A DNA stretch of 64,000 bases from Pseudomonadales bacterium (GTDB lineage: Bacteria; Pseudomonadota; Gammaproteobacteria; Pseudomonadales; Halieaceae): positions 1,116,001-1,180,000 of the forward strand of contig JACKNO010000001.1 in the NCBI GenBank assembly GCA_024234815.1. Direction: 5' to 3'. Below the pieces are notes generated by a model, which saw only the letters and a list, made by a program, of their open reading frames with translations, did not search any database and was not told the DNA's origin. This document shows positions 10,172 through 20,140 of this stretch, piece after piece. The translations under genes and the position numbers were made by a program. Every line of letters begins with the position of its first letter. Positions within the stretch are counted from its first letter, which is position 1.

Positions 10172-10282
10172 CGAAAGATGGCCCCCAAAGTTTATCTCAC
10201 CCGCACCCACAGGCGCGCGCTGGAGGTCACCCCTTTAGGCGTTCTGCGGCAATCTGCGGATATCTCAACTGAGCGCACGATG
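10172..10282 (+). pseudogene. Duplicated 3' end of the DUF2237 gene
   Basis: Bases 10172-10227 are identical over 56 bp to 4097-4152 inside the DUF2237 gene, and similarity continues to about 10267. The frame reads MAPKVYLTRTHRRALEV before diverging. There is no 5' part of the gene. It lies just upstream of yjbQ, the same partner whose tail follows the intact DUF2237 copy. Confidence 0.8.
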
Positions 10283-10387
10283 ATCGAGCTGTAACGGGAA
10301 AGGTAATCACTGGCTACACCGGGTGCTCACACGGTGTTTGCCGTGGGGGCCATTGTCATAACCCATCCGCAATGCGAACATCCCCTT

Positions 10388-10792
10388 ATGATCGAACGTA
10401 TATCCATCGCAGTGCGCGGCCAGGGTCTGCACGCCATTACAGGCGACATCACAGCCGTGGTGTCCGCCAGTGGCATGAGGGAAGGGCTGTGCACACTGTT
10501 TATCCGGCACACATCCGCCAGTCTGTTGATACAGGAAAACTATGACGACAGCGCCCGGCTTGACCTGGAGCGCTGGTTGAATCGATTGGTTCCTGAGAAT
10601 GACCCTCTTTATACGCACACTCTGGAGGGGCCGGACGACATGCCCGCGCATATCAAGTCCGCCTTGACTGCAACCCAGGTCAGCGTGCCATTCCAGGGGG
10701 GCGAACTGTTGCTGGGAACCTGGCAGGGCATCTACCTGTGGGAGCACAGGCACCATGCCGGCGCGCGCGAGGTCATCGTGCACCTGGCATAG
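10388..10792 (+). CDS. yjbQ: YjbQ / UPF0047 family protein
   Basis: 134 aa from ATG 10388 (MIERISIAVRG). Family motifs are RHTSASLLIQEN and GTWQGIYLWEHRHH. Members have weak thiamine-phosphate synthase activity in E. coli, but the physiological role is unsettled. Length fits the family exactly, so the upstream in-frame extension to 10334 is unlikely. Confidence 0.88.
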   Translation: MIERISIAVRGQGLHAITGDITAVVSASGMREGLCTLFIRHTSASLLIQENYDDSARLDLERWLNRLVPENDPLYTHTLEGPDDMPAHIKSALTATQVSVPFQGGELLLGTWQGIYLWEHRHHAGAREVIVHLA

Positions 10793-10939
10793 TCTCTTGT
10801 CACCATTCTTTACAAAGCAGTTCAGGTGCTCCTTTGTGAAAAAAATAGCAGCTTGATTCCACAGGGAAATTTTTTCCTGGCACGAAAGTTGCTCGCCCCA
10901 CTCAATAATACATTCCGCCGTATTGGCAAGGGGAACTGG

Positions 10940-11524
10940 ATGAATATCATAAGTAAAGCGCTCGTTGTCCTGGGCTGCCTCACCGGGTTTACGGTGGCCG
11001 CCCATGCGTCCCTTATTGGTGATGAAATCTCCGCGGAGCTACTGCTAAACGGTTCAACTTTTGACGGACCAAATGTACATACAGTTGGAGCTGGTGTAGA
11101 AGGAAATTGGTTCGGTCAAATAGCGTATGACCTCGCTACCGATACTATTACAGTAAGCTCACTGCAGGATGCTGCCCAGTACCCTAACATCAGCTGGAGA
11201 AGTGGCCTGGCTTTTTCGTTTTTCGATCTGGATTGGTTGCCGACGCTCGACCAAATCATCGGCGTCAGTGTGCTAAGCGCTACGGGTGCGGGGTGGTCAC
11301 TTATTGACGATAGCGATCTGTCATTTACCGCAAACAGCGTCCTTATAGATGCATCCAAAATTGCCTTTGCACAGGTTGCTCTCGACCAGCAGGTTACTAT
11401 CCAGCTCCAGACACGGCACGCCGTTCCCTTGGCTAACACCGTTGCGCTGACGAGCATCGGCTTTCTGGGTCTGGTTTGGTCGAGGCGGCGGGGTTCCCTC
11501 CACCAGAAACGCTGTACCCATTAA
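10940..11524 (+). CDS. Exported protein with degenerate VPL/PEP-CTERM tail
   Basis: 194 aa with a signal peptide (LVVLGCLTGFTVAAHA). The C-terminus has VPLANTVALTS, a hydrophobic helix and WSRRR, the layout of VPLPA-CTERM sorting signals with a changed core. Such proteins are cut and anchored by an exosortase, which is not in this window. The central domain is not recognised. Start is ATG 10940; upstream residues in frame look spurious. Confidence 0.7.
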   Translation: MNIISKALVVLGCLTGFTVAAHASLIGDEISAELLLNGSTFDGPNVHTVGAGVEGNWFGQIAYDLATDTITVSSLQDAAQYPNISWRSGLAFSFFDLDWLPTLDQIIGVSVLSATGAGWSLIDDSDLSFTANSVLIDASKIAFAQVALDQQVTIQLQTRHAVPLANTVALTSIGFLGLVWSRRRGSLHQKRCTH

Positions 11525-11593
11525 TTTTTCTGACTTATCCGAAAGCGGCGTATATTGTTCCCGGGTGTTTATGCCGCTCTTTCCCGCGAGTGC

Positions 11594-12358
11594 TCAGGCG
11601 TTCATCCCCCCATCGACCGAATAGACCGAACCCGTTAGAAAGCTGCTCTCTTCGCTGGCCAGGAAAAGCATCAGGTTGGCAACGTCTGTGGGCACGGCGT
11701 AACGGCGCAGCGGAATACTGGCCTGCAAAAGTTCGCGCACAGACTCTGGCGCATCGGGCATATTGCCTTCCTCCAGGGATCGAATCATGCGCCCCTCTAC
11801 CGGCGATGGGTTGATCGTATTGGCGCGAATGTTGAGCGGACCGCCCTCGGTCGCCACCGAGCGCATCAAGCCGATGACCGCGTGCTTGCTGGCATTGTAG
11901 GCAGCCAGGCCAGACGAGCCGCGCAGCCCGGCGATAGACGAGGTGATGACTATGCTGCCGCCGCCGTTCGCGGCCATGTGCGGGTACACCGCCTTGATAC
12001 CCAGAAACGGCCCGGTGACATTGACGTCCAGTACCTTTCGGAAAATCTCGGTATCGTAGTCCGCCACCGGTGCCACCTGACCTTCGATGCCGGCATTGGC
12101 GAGCAGTACGTCAATGCCGCCAAACCTGTCCAGGGCGGCCTTCACATAGGCAGCCGTGTCCGCTTCACTGGTCACGTCAGCCACACAGTAGGCAACAGCG
12201 GGGGAGCCGAGACCGTCGCAGAAGGCCGCGAGCCTGTCGCCGTCGCGGTCGACCAGCAGCACGCTGGCCCCGCCTTCGAGCAGCTTTGTCGCCGCCACTT
12301 GCGCGATGTCGCCCGCGCCGCCTGTGAGAATAACAACTTTACCCTTTACGCCCGTCAT
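11594..12358 (-). CDS. SDR family NAD(P)-dependent oxidoreductase
   Basis: 254 aa classical short-chain dehydrogenase. The cofactor loop is TGGAGDIAQ, where the usual last glycine of TGxxxGIG is replaced. NAG is seen in LLANAGIEG, and the catalytic Ser plus YxxxK in ITSSIAGLRG and AAYNASKHAV. Asp in LLVDRDGD suggests NAD preference. The C-terminal GSVYSVDGGMNA is typical. Substrate is unknown. Confidence 0.9.
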   Translation of the reverse strand: MTGVKGKVVILTGGAGDIAQVAATKLLEGGASVLLVDRDGDRLAAFCDGLGSPAVAYCVADVTSEADTAAYVKAALDRFGGIDVLLANAGIEGQVAPVADYDTEIFRKVLDVNVTGPFLGIKAVYPHMAANGGGSIVITSSIAGLRGSSGLAAYNASKHAVIGLMRSVATEGGPLNIRANTINPSPVEGRMIRSLEEGNMPDAPESVRELLQASIPLRRYAVPTDVANLMLFLASEESSFLTGSVYSVDGGMNA

Positions 12359-12446
12359 AACCGCTCCCTCTGTTAAACACCCTGGGCAAGCATAGCGCCA
12401 TTACCGTTGAATGACAGCGATAAAGGGCGGGATACTGATCCGAAGA

Positions 12447-13007
12447 TCAGTGCCCCGAGCCCTTGGCAGTTTTGAGCGTTTTGGACATCAGGTAGTCCGT
12501 CCAGGCTATCCCCATCGCGGATAGAATGAATACCATGTGAATAATCGTCTGCCACATGACCCCGGCTTCGGTGTAACCGGCCTCATCCGCACCGAGCATG
12601 TTGATGGCAATAAAGGTCTTCAGCAGGTGTATGGAACTGATCCCGATAATCGCCATCGCCAGCTTTACTTTCAGCACAGTGGCGTTCACATGACTAAGCC
12701 ACTCCGGCTGATCCGGGTGCCCCTGCAAGCGCAGTCTGGATACGAAGGTTTCGTAACCGCCTACGATTACCATCACCAGCAGGTTGGAGATCATTACCAC
12801 GTCGATAAGCCCCAGCACCGCCAGCATGATCAGCTGTTCACTCAGTGAAGTCGCCCCGCCGATAAGGTGCATCAGTTCCTTCATGAAGAGGACAACGTAG
12901 ACGCCCTGGGCAACAATCAGCCCCAGGTACAGCGGGAGTTGCAGCCAGCGGGAGCTGAAGATGACTTTTGACAGCGGTGACATCATGGGGAGCGTTTGAT
13001 CGGTCAT
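12447..13007 (-). CDS. UPF0114 (YqhA-like) integral membrane protein
   Basis: 186 aa with four predicted membrane helices. The family pattern is SSRWLQLPLYLGLIVAQG near the N-terminus, then LIDVVMISNLLVMVIVGGYE. Function is unknown. Length agrees with the family. Confidence 0.85.
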   Translation of the reverse strand: MTDQTLPMMSPLSKVIFSSRWLQLPLYLGLIVAQGVYVVLFMKELMHLIGGATSLSEQLIMLAVLGLIDVVMISNLLVMVIVGGYETFVSRLRLQGHPDQPEWLSHVNATVLKVKLAMAIIGISSIHLLKTFIAINMLGADEAGYTEAGVMWQTIIHMVFILSAMGIAWTDYLMSKTLKTAKGSGH

Positions 13008-13347
13008 GGATTATTCCTGGTAGAGCAGCAGAATGAATATGTAGAGTAGCAAGTGTATGGGGGCGATCGGGTACTGTTGCAAGTGGCTATGATGAACCCT
13101 CCGAATCCGGGAGATGGGTCCTGGCTGAAATCCTCACAAAAGCTTGACCGCACATTCTATAGAAAATCTGTAGAAAATATATAGAAATCAATAAGATGGT
13201 GTTCTCAGGCTGCCCGGCTATCGAGCTTTTGGTTATGAGGAGTTGGGATAGCGGTGAACCGGGTTCCCTGGTACCAATATTTGATACCATATTGCGCGGA
13301 AGGCTTTCCTGAAACGCAATACCACCGCATGATGGGAGAAAACAATT
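13008..13347. other. Intergenic region upstream of a lipoprotein gene
   Basis: No gene seen. AT-rich around 13150-13200, which may hold divergent promoters. GGGAGAA precedes the GTG start at 13348. Confidence 0.4.
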
Positions 13348-14322
13348 GTGCTAAAAAAGATATCGATTCTACTCGCAGTTCCACTTCTGGGTTGCTTCCT
13401 GACCGCCTGTGGCAATGACAATGGCAGCGATGTTCCCTATATTGAGCTGGCAGACAATGTTCTTGTTTTCACCGATCAGAATATCCCGAACTACTATCTG
13501 CAGCAGGCTATAGATGAGGGCGAAGAGAATCCGGCGGCCCGGTTGGGCGGGGATATTAAGGGAAGGCCGATCACGATCGTCAAGCTCAGCGGTAAGACTA
13601 ATCACTTCGGTCGGGATAAGGACCTACAGTATATCGACTACCACGCAACTGTCCCGGAGACCAGGGTCTGGATAGCGGAGTATCCGGAGACCAGGGATCT
13701 GGACATACAGACGGATGAGACCGGCTGGTGGACGATGTATATTGTCAAGGACACGGGAAGGGACCTTGAATTTTCGTTTATATTTGAAAAGGAAGACTGG
13801 ATAACCACCAAGACCAACGTCAATACGATTGCTGACCAGGACGACACCGATCTGGCTATCCAGTTCATCGATCCCTATTTCTTTACCTACGCCATGCTGC
13901 CACTTGTCGAGGGTATGATGAGGGCCAATGGCTACCCCAATTTCTTCTTCAAGAACGCCATGGTGGTTACCGTGGGTAAATCCTGGGGGAGCATGCACGA
14001 CGACAGGCTGCCGCATGGCGACCCGGGCGCGACCGTGAATATCAGCCCGCCCTCGGAAGACTACATAGGCCCAATCTATTTTAATAAGGACGTAATCCCC
14101 GATCTCAACCAAGCCGATGTCTCGGTCGATGGCGGTGTAACCTGGCTCAATATGCCACTCAATGAGACCTACCGGGTCAGTGCTGAAAAGCCCGGTGTGA
14201 ACTACCCCACCGTCAAATTCAATATTACTGACGCCGATGTGGAAAGTGGTGTGCAACTATATATTGCCTCGCCACCGGATTCGCTGGAGGGCGACAATGA
14301 CTCGCCTCCAGGGGAGTATTGA
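13348..14322 (+). CDS. Lipoprotein of unknown function, 324 aa
   Basis: Starts at GTG 13348 after GGGAG. A lipoprotein signal peptide ends in LTAC, with Cys21 the expected lipidated residue. The rest is acidic and rich in aromatic residues, without a domain I recognise. One motif, FFFKNAMVVTVGKSWGSMHDD, and repeated YPETRD/VPETRV segments stand out. A bacterial immunoglobulin-like C-terminal part is possible. Confidence 0.8.
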   Translation: MLKKISILLAVPLLGCFLTACGNDNGSDVPYIELADNVLVFTDQNIPNYYLQQAIDEGEENPAARLGGDIKGRPITIVKLSGKTNHFGRDKDLQYIDYHATVPETRVWIAEYPETRDLDIQTDETGWWTMYIVKDTGRDLEFSFIFEKEDWITTKTNVNTIADQDDTDLAIQFIDPYFFTYAMLPLVEGMMRANGYPNFFFKNAMVVTVGKSWGSMHDDRLPHGDPGATVNISPPSEDYIGPIYFNKDVIPDLNQADVSVDGGVTWLNMPLNETYRVSAEKPGVNYPTVKFNITDADVESGVQLYIASPPDSLEGDNDSPPGEY

Positions 14323-14501
14323 GACTGCACTGACACATTATAATCCCCGGCGGTGCTGCAAAACTCGCTAGCCCGAATAGATAGAGTCCGTGTATGAACA
14401 TAGCTTTAAGCGCCTACCGGGGAACTATGGAGACCGCCCCGCAAAGAGCGTGTCGCCCGGTTCAGTTAACTTGCCGGGCCCCGTAGCGATTCGCCTGCGG
14501 G

Positions 14502-15125
14502 TCATTCAACCAGCAATTCGGAGATGGCATCAAGCATAGGCAGATGAGACTTATAATCGACGGCGATCGGGAACAGGCTCTTCCCCTGTGCCAATACAAG
14601 CGAGGGAAATTGGCGCACACCGAGTCTTCGCCGCAGCACGAAATTTTCTTCCAATCTTTCCTCGATTTCCCTGCTCACAAGATCGACAGAAAACCGTTCT
14701 GCATCGAGCCCCAGTTCTCCGGCGAGTTCAATCAGGGTTGAGTTGTCTGAAGGGTTCATGGCGCGCAGGTAATAGGCGTGCTGAATGGCGTCGATCATCG
14801 CCTGCTCAGCGTTCTGCCTGCACGCGGCCAGGACAGCGCGGCAAGCCGGATAGGTGGAGCGCCGGGGACTACAGTTCGTCCAGAAATCAAAATTGAACTC
14901 CGCGCCGGTCTGTTCGCTAACGGATGCCCAATAGCCTGCAATGGTCTTTTGTTGATCGGCAGGCATTGCTTGATCGCTGTCTGGAGCCAGACCTCCTACG
15001 ACGTTGACCACCTTGATGGCCGCCGGCAGTGCTTCGCGCAGCTTGTCCCAGGACCGACGGAATCCCCAGCACCAACTGCACATGGGGTCGTGAACGTGAT
15101 ACAAAATGGTGGCAGGCCTGTTCAT
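14502..15125 (-). CDS. DsbA-family thiol oxidoreductase-like protein
   Basis: 207 aa, cytoplasmic (no signal peptide), from ATG 15125 (MNRPATILYHVHDP). CSWCWGF near residue 16 is the CxxC centre of a thioredoxin-fold DsbA/FrnE-type protein. The cis-Pro region is RRLGVRQFPSLVL. Family members are disulfide isomerases or 2-hydroxychromene isomerase-like enzymes; the partner is unknown. Confidence 0.85.
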   Translation of the reverse strand: MNRPATILYHVHDPMCSWCWGFRRSWDKLREALPAAIKVVNVVGGLAPDSDQAMPADQQKTIAGYWASVSEQTGAEFNFDFWTNCSPRRSTYPACRAVLAACRQNAEQAMIDAIQHAYYLRAMNPSDNSTLIELAGELGLDAERFSVDLVSREIEERLEENFVLRRRLGVRQFPSLVLAQGKSLFPIAVDYKSHLPMLDAISELLVE

Positions 15126-15463
15126 GGGGTGAGTATGCCACGCCTGGGCCGCCATCTCAGCACCCCGCTTGGTATCAAGCGCCGCGCCGTGCGACCGCTG
15201 TTGGCAACGGGCCAGAATGACGAAACCTTTCCCATCCAAGCTCCTAAAGGGGTCAGAGCCCTTTTTTGATCACGCATGAGAAATCGTTTGTGCACTGGAT
15301 AGAAAAGGAGACTGCGGGAGAGGTGGGCTCGTTGGATGCGGCCATCAGCCAACTGCGTTACCCGCTGACACCGCCTTGACCTTCGGCCTACGGATTATGA
15401 GTAGGTGTCCGGCTATTGCCCTAGCAGGCACATAGCCGGAGTGCATAAAGTCGCAGGCGTAGA
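15126..15463. other. Intergenic stretch, nothing recognised
   Basis: Short open frames only. No clear promoter, terminator or RNA gene was seen. Confidence 0.4.
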
Positions 15464-16045
15464 CTATTTTCCGGAGATGCTGAACCAGAGTTGGTCGTAG
15501 TAGATGATACCGCCGACACCGCTGGTTGGCGCGCCGAAGCCAATGAAAGTGCGATCGGTGTAGGTGCCGCTCCATTTGGCGTACTTGCGCGTGCCACCGA
15601 CAATGCTTCCATCACCGCCGCCTGCCAACACTACTGTGGCTCCTGCGTCAGGATACATCGGTGGTTTGAGCGCGGGGTCGAGCGGTGCGCCACAGGTGCC
15701 ATTTGTCCCGGAGGCTACGTGGATTTCTCCCTGTTGCAATGCGAAGACTATGAACTCGCTAAAGCACAATGAACCATCTGAGCCATATTGGAAGTCCTTG
15801 CCCCAGACATAGATCGTACCCTTCTGTTTTTCGTTTTCCGGATCATAAACAGGTTGCTCGGTAGTGGGGAAACAGAGTCCATTGCACCAGTTATCAAACG
15901 CCTGGGTAGCCGGCGGTTGTGCGATGTTGGGCTCGGCGAGACCGCTGTAGACCAACTGGATGTTATTGGCTGCCCCCGCAATGCTGGAGATGCCAGCGGC
16001 TGTCGAGAATATCACGATAGAAATGGCTGTTCGAAACGCATTCAT
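15464..16045 (-). CDS. Secreted protein of unknown function, 193 aa
   Basis: Signal peptide at the N-terminus (IFSTAAGISSIAGAANN). Four Cys residues could form two disulfides (WCNGLCFP, LCFSEF, GTCGAP). The GGGDGSIVGGTRKYAKWSG segment, with a following GTYTDR, resembles the Gly-rich beta-barrel pattern of dirigent/allene-oxide-cyclase-like folds. That is a weak fold guess, not a function. Confidence 0.7.
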   Translation of the reverse strand: MNAFRTAISIVIFSTAAGISSIAGAANNIQLVYSGLAEPNIAQPPATQAFDNWCNGLCFPTTEQPVYDPENEKQKGTIYVWGKDFQYGSDGSLCFSEFIVFALQQGEIHVASGTNGTCGAPLDPALKPPMYPDAGATVVLAGGGDGSIVGGTRKYAKWSGTYTDRTFIGFGAPTSGVGGIIYYDQLWFSISGK

Positions 16046-16335
16046 ACTCTTCTCCCACCAAACATTATTGAATGATTACGCAGCCATCCGGCCCCGTATA
16101 ATAACTTGATCGAATTATCCATGAGAGTGATAAGCAATCGTCCAGCTCTACCTGACCTGACCTGATTGATCTTCACCAGTAGCCATACGCAAACATTGCG
16201 CCAATACCGTAAAAAAATAGTACTAACAATCTGTTACAGAATCCGACTAATCGAATAGCGCCAAAAGAACTACGCGACTGTAAAGAAATCTGACAGAGTA
16301 GGCTTGAGCCGATGGGCTTGTCCCTGGCGACAGGA

Positions 16336-16800
16336 TGGACTCCTCGTAGGTGTTGACCGATCCAAATCGGTATTTCAATTATCAGGGGCCGATACAAAGC
16401 ATCATGTTTTTGATCGCAAGCGACTTAGCCGCGCACAATTTCATCGACTTTTAATCCAAAATGAGACAGTTCGCCTCGTCATTGAGACCTGGGCTACATC
16501 AAACTATTGGGGGCGAACGGCGCGATAGTACGGCCATGAGGTCTAGTTCCTCCATGCCAGGTATGTCAAAGCCTACGTTCGCAGAACCAAGACCGATGCC
16601 ACAGATGCTGATGCACTCGTCTTGGCGGGCCGTGATAGCAGCTTGCTCTCCATGCCGACTAGATCAGAGGAACTGCAAGCCCTTCTGGGCTGTTGAGTTG
16701 CACCGAATGGTGAGCCAATGGGTGTCGATATTCGCATGCTGTGAAGGCCCACGTCCGGGAAAAAATACCACGCGATTCCGCACCTTGAGATAATCGCGCA
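16336..16800 (+). pseudogene. IS110-family transposase remnant
   Basis: One frame reads VGVDRSKSVFQLSG, then LVIETWATSNYWGR, stop, YGHEV, stop, FLHARYVKAYVRRTKTDATDADAL, then SLLSMPTRSEELQALLGC and another stop. This is the RuvC-like DEDD N-terminal domain of IS110 transposases, broken by at least three in-frame stops. The C-terminal Tnp_20 half is missing. Confidence 0.85.
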
Positions 16801-16858
16801 GGGTCAATTTTCAATGCATGAACTGGTCAAATTAACGCGCAACTCGACAGACCAGGGC

Positions 16859-19375
16859 TTATGGTGGGTGACTTGCCAGCCAGTTATCCATCTCGGCAAC
16901 CTCACTCTGCGCTGACGCTCCCAGGCCCGACAGGGTCAGGCGTGCTTGATCGACCAGTTGGCGCCCGCGCGCTGTGCCTGTACCGGATTCAACCAGAGCC
17001 CTGCCAAGCAGCCACGCCGACCATGCAGTATTGCCCGGGGGAGCTTTATGAGATTTGCGTAGCTCATATGCCCTGCTGAGCGATGCAATTGCCCCGTCAT
17101 AGTCACCCAGACCGATCAGTGATTCCCCTTCGCAACTGAGGGAAAAAGCCAGATCGGGGTGATCGTTTCCCAGGACCTGGATATCCTCTTCATAGGCCTG
17201 GCGCGCATAGTCCAGGCCCTCCGCATACAGGCCTTGTCGGTTGGCAAGATTCGCCAGGCTGCCCAGGCCTATAGCCACATCGGAGTTGCGATCAAACTTG
17301 CGCCAGCAGGCTATCGCGAGCGTTAGATGTTGTCGTGCATGCGGGTAATCTTCCCGGCTGATGTACAGGTCGGCCAGTGCGTTGTGGGTAATTGCTAGCT
17401 GTGAGTAATTGGGTTGGCCACCATTTTGAATGTCCAGCGAGCGTTGCAGGGCGTCTTTGGCCTGATCATAACGCCCCAGCTCTTTCAGGTACCAGCCCAA
17501 CTGGCTGAGACTGATGGCAATCAGGTTGTCGTTTTCCAGGACTTCGGCCAGGGCTATAGTCTCGGTTTGGTGGTCCAGCGCTTGCTGGTGGTCCCCCCGC
17601 TTGCTTTTAATCTGGGCGAGCGTTTGTAGAGCCGACAGAAGCCCCAGCTGATTTTGGTCGGCGCGCGCAAGCGTTTCAGCACGCCGGGCCGCTTGCAGTG
17701 CGGATTCAAAATCATTAATGCGCACCAGCGCATAGGCCTGATCCGCCAGGATTTCCGGCAACTCCGCTGCGCCTGCCTGTTCCGCCAGCACCGTCGCTTC
17801 GGTGTAAAGTTCAGCACTGGCCTGGATCTGGCCAACCATCATTTCTAACCTTGCAAGCTGGCGCTTCAGACGCATCTGGTCGAGTACATCACGACGCAAT
17901 GTCAACGCCCGGCCGAGATGGGTGATAGCCTCCGTTAGCGAGCAGGTGGCGGTGGCCATGGCCGCGGCCAGTTCATAATAGTACCCGGCCTTGTCCCGGG
18001 TTTCGGCCTGTTCAAACTGATAGGCCAACTGTGCGGCGATGCTTCCCGCTTGTTCCCCCACCAGGGTTTCCAGTTGCGTGGCAACAACCTGGTGCAGGAA
18101 AACCCGCTCCACCGGAGGAATCGTTGCATAGATATGGTGGCGGGCCAGGCTGTGGGCGAATCTGAACAGGGTAACTCTGCCCTGCCCAAGAGGGCGATTG
18201 CCCACGGCGGTTACCAGGTTTTTGGGTCCCCGGCGTGACAGTACCCTGGCCACTTTGAGCGGACTCATCTCCAGGCTGGCGGCAATCACCTCTACGGAAA
18301 ACTGATCACCTTCCACGCTGCCCGCCTGAAGAATATCCAATAATTCCTCGTCCAGCCCCTGCAGCTGTTCAGCTAGAATAGTCTCGATTTTCTTCGGTAC
18401 ATAAGCCCAGTCCAGCTCGGGTCTGGCCCGCCAACTGCCGTTGTGTTGCTGGATATCGCCGTGATTGCGCAGGTGTTCTGCCAGTTCAACGACAAACAGG
18501 GGGTGGCCGCCGGTATGTCGGGCGAAATTCTCGATAAAGCGGTTGTCCACGCCTGGGGCCTGGCTCTGCAGGTACTCCGTCACGAAACGACTACCGTGCT
18601 CCTCTCTTGCGGCATCGAGATCAATGGTGCTGGTCGCGATATCCTCAGCGAGATGGTCACTGGAAAAATTCGTCTTGTCTGCGCGCTGCCCGACTGCGAG
18701 GGCGGTGATAAAGAGGATTTTCTTGTCACGGGTCTTGTCGACTATCCGGCGCAATAATTGCAAAGAGGCTTCATCACAGTTATGCAGATCGTCCATCACG
18801 ATGATAATGGGCGTCTGTTCCAGCACCCGCTCGATAATGGCTATGTATTGATCCTGCAGTTGCGTTTTATCGGCGGCGGTCGCCACTTCTTCGGGCCTGG
18901 TGTAGTCTGCCAGGCGTTCTCCCAGCGGGCTGCGCTTTATGATCTTCGCGGAGCGAACCACCAACCCGACACCGGGAATCAATAACTCGATAATATCCGG
19001 CGCCAGCTCCTTGAGGGCCGATCTGATGGACTGGAAAACCCGGTTGGTATCGCGTAATTGCTCTTCGGGAACCACCATGTCGGCCATGCCGGAGAAAGAC
19101 TGCAGGATTTCCGTCCAGGGTCCCAGCGGACGGATGGTGCCGGTTTGTTGGTCGCAGTGTCCCCAGGCGATGACGGCGGGCTGGTCCACGGGGTCCAGGG
19201 AAGCAACAAAGGCACGCAGCAGGGTGCTTTTGCCCGACCCGGCACTGCCGGTAACCTGGCACAGCGCGGCCTGGCCACTCATTGCCAGGTCCAGTTGTGC
19301 CTTGATCGAGCTGATTTCCTCCGCCCGATCTACACAGAGCGTGTGCTGGTCGCTGTCTCGGATGGGGGTCGCCAT
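16859..19375 (-). CDS. AAA ATPase with TPR repeats (AAA_16-type)
   Basis: 838 aa. An N-terminal ATPase has Walker A GSAGSGKST (residues 43-51) and Walker B IIIVMDDLHN. A winged-helix-like linker follows, then TPR repeats from about 560 to the end. This is the ATPase-TPR half seen in MalT-like regulators and in some adenylate cyclases, but here no DNA-binding or cyclase domain is attached. It stands alone, with no obvious partner gene, and is probably a signal-transduction or scaffold ATPase. Confidence 0.8.
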   Translation of the reverse strand: MATPIRDSDQHTLCVDRAEEISSIKAQLDLAMSGQAALCQVTGSAGSGKSTLLRAFVASLDPVDQPAVIAWGHCDQQTGTIRPLGPWTEILQSFSGMADMVVPEEQLRDTNRVFQSIRSALKELAPDIIELLIPGVGLVVRSAKIIKRSPLGERLADYTRPEEVATAADKTQLQDQYIAIIERVLEQTPIIIVMDDLHNCDEASLQLLRRIVDKTRDKKILFITALAVGQRADKTNFSSDHLAEDIATSTIDLDAAREEHGSRFVTEYLQSQAPGVDNRFIENFARHTGGHPLFVVELAEHLRNHGDIQQHNGSWRARPELDWAYVPKKIETILAEQLQGLDEELLDILQAGSVEGDQFSVEVIAASLEMSPLKVARVLSRRGPKNLVTAVGNRPLGQGRVTLFRFAHSLARHHIYATIPPVERVFLHQVVATQLETLVGEQAGSIAAQLAYQFEQAETRDKAGYYYELAAAMATATCSLTEAITHLGRALTLRRDVLDQMRLKRQLARLEMMVGQIQASAELYTEATVLAEQAGAAELPEILADQAYALVRINDFESALQAARRAETLARADQNQLGLLSALQTLAQIKSKRGDHQQALDHQTETIALAEVLENDNLIAISLSQLGWYLKELGRYDQAKDALQRSLDIQNGGQPNYSQLAITHNALADLYISREDYPHARQHLTLAIACWRKFDRNSDVAIGLGSLANLANRQGLYAEGLDYARQAYEEDIQVLGNDHPDLAFSLSCEGESLIGLGDYDGAIASLSRAYELRKSHKAPPGNTAWSAWLLGRALVESGTGTARGRQLVDQARLTLSGLGASAQSEVAEMDNWLASHPP

Positions 19376-19600
19376 GGTGGAAAAGTATAGCTGAGCCCGG
19401 GGGTTCCCGGGGCGAGCGTCCTACCAGCAAATTCCAGCTTCCGGGTGGGTCACGTTATCATGCAAATATCAGCCGGAAATGGCTCAAAATTTGATGCAAT
19501 TCAACAATTTTTGGCCCTTCAGAGTTCAAGGTCGAACGGGCAAAACGCAGCCGGAGTATTGAGCTGTGGGCGAGGCCAGGCACAGGATCAAGGCTGCCAA

Positions 19601-20059
19601 TCAGTCGTCCAGCCGGATTTCCACCAGAATCAACTGTCCAGCGATTGTTGCCAGACTGGCCTCGACTACTTCCCCGTCAGCAGTCAACTTGAGACCGTAG
19701 ACCTTTGCGTCTCTGGGCAGCGCGCGGATGAAGCGGCGTACTCCCTCCCGCAATGCCTCGCTATCACCCTCCAGCAATACCGCAGTGCCCGGGTAGCGCT
19801 GTCGGGCGATCTCCATTTCAACTTTTACTTCCTCTCCCCGGAAGTTCAGCCACCACCGTGTGCTCTGGTTGGACAGCAGGCGCACAATATTGCCTTCCCG
19901 GGTGTAGCTCAGTGGCGTACTGAGCTTACGGCCACTCTTGCGACCAGTGAAGTGGACGATACCGATGTTATGGCTGGTGATGCCATGTAGCGGTGATCTG
20001 AGCAGGCAACGCATTGCCGGATTGAGAAAGTAGCGGTAGAACGTGTTGCTTGAACTCAT
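19601..20059 (-). CDS. DUF385 / deazaflavin-type nitroreductase family protein
   Basis: 152 aa from ATG 20059 (MSSSNTFYRYFLNP). The signature HFTGRKSGRKLSTPLSY plus LSNQSTRWWLNFRG is that of the F420H2-dependent nitroreductase/quinone reductase fold. Gammaproteobacterial members may bind F420, flavin or something else; the cofactor is unknown. An 18-residue upstream extension is possible but unlikely. Confidence 0.75.
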   Translation of the reverse strand: MSSSNTFYRYFLNPAMRCLLRSPLHGITSHNIGIVHFTGRKSGRKLSTPLSYTREGNIVRLLSNQSTRWWLNFRGEEVKVEMEIARQRYPGTAVLLEGDSEALREGVRRFIRALPRDAKVYGLKLTADGEVVEASLATIAGQLILVEIRLDD

Positions 20060-20140
20060 GGTGCTGGCTCGCCTGTCGCTGTAGGTGAATAGGTGGCAGT
20101 TTATACCGGACACATAGGTAACACATTGGAAAACGGAAGC

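Noticed and set aside
13219..13260. TTATGAGGAG...GAACCGGG segment resembling bases just past the attachment repeat at 35831
   Set aside because: Only short blocks match and the tRNA part is absent, so it is not a third attachment site.
15380..15440. tRNA-like GATTATGAGTAGG sequence
   Set aside because: No acceptor or T arm can be built around it.
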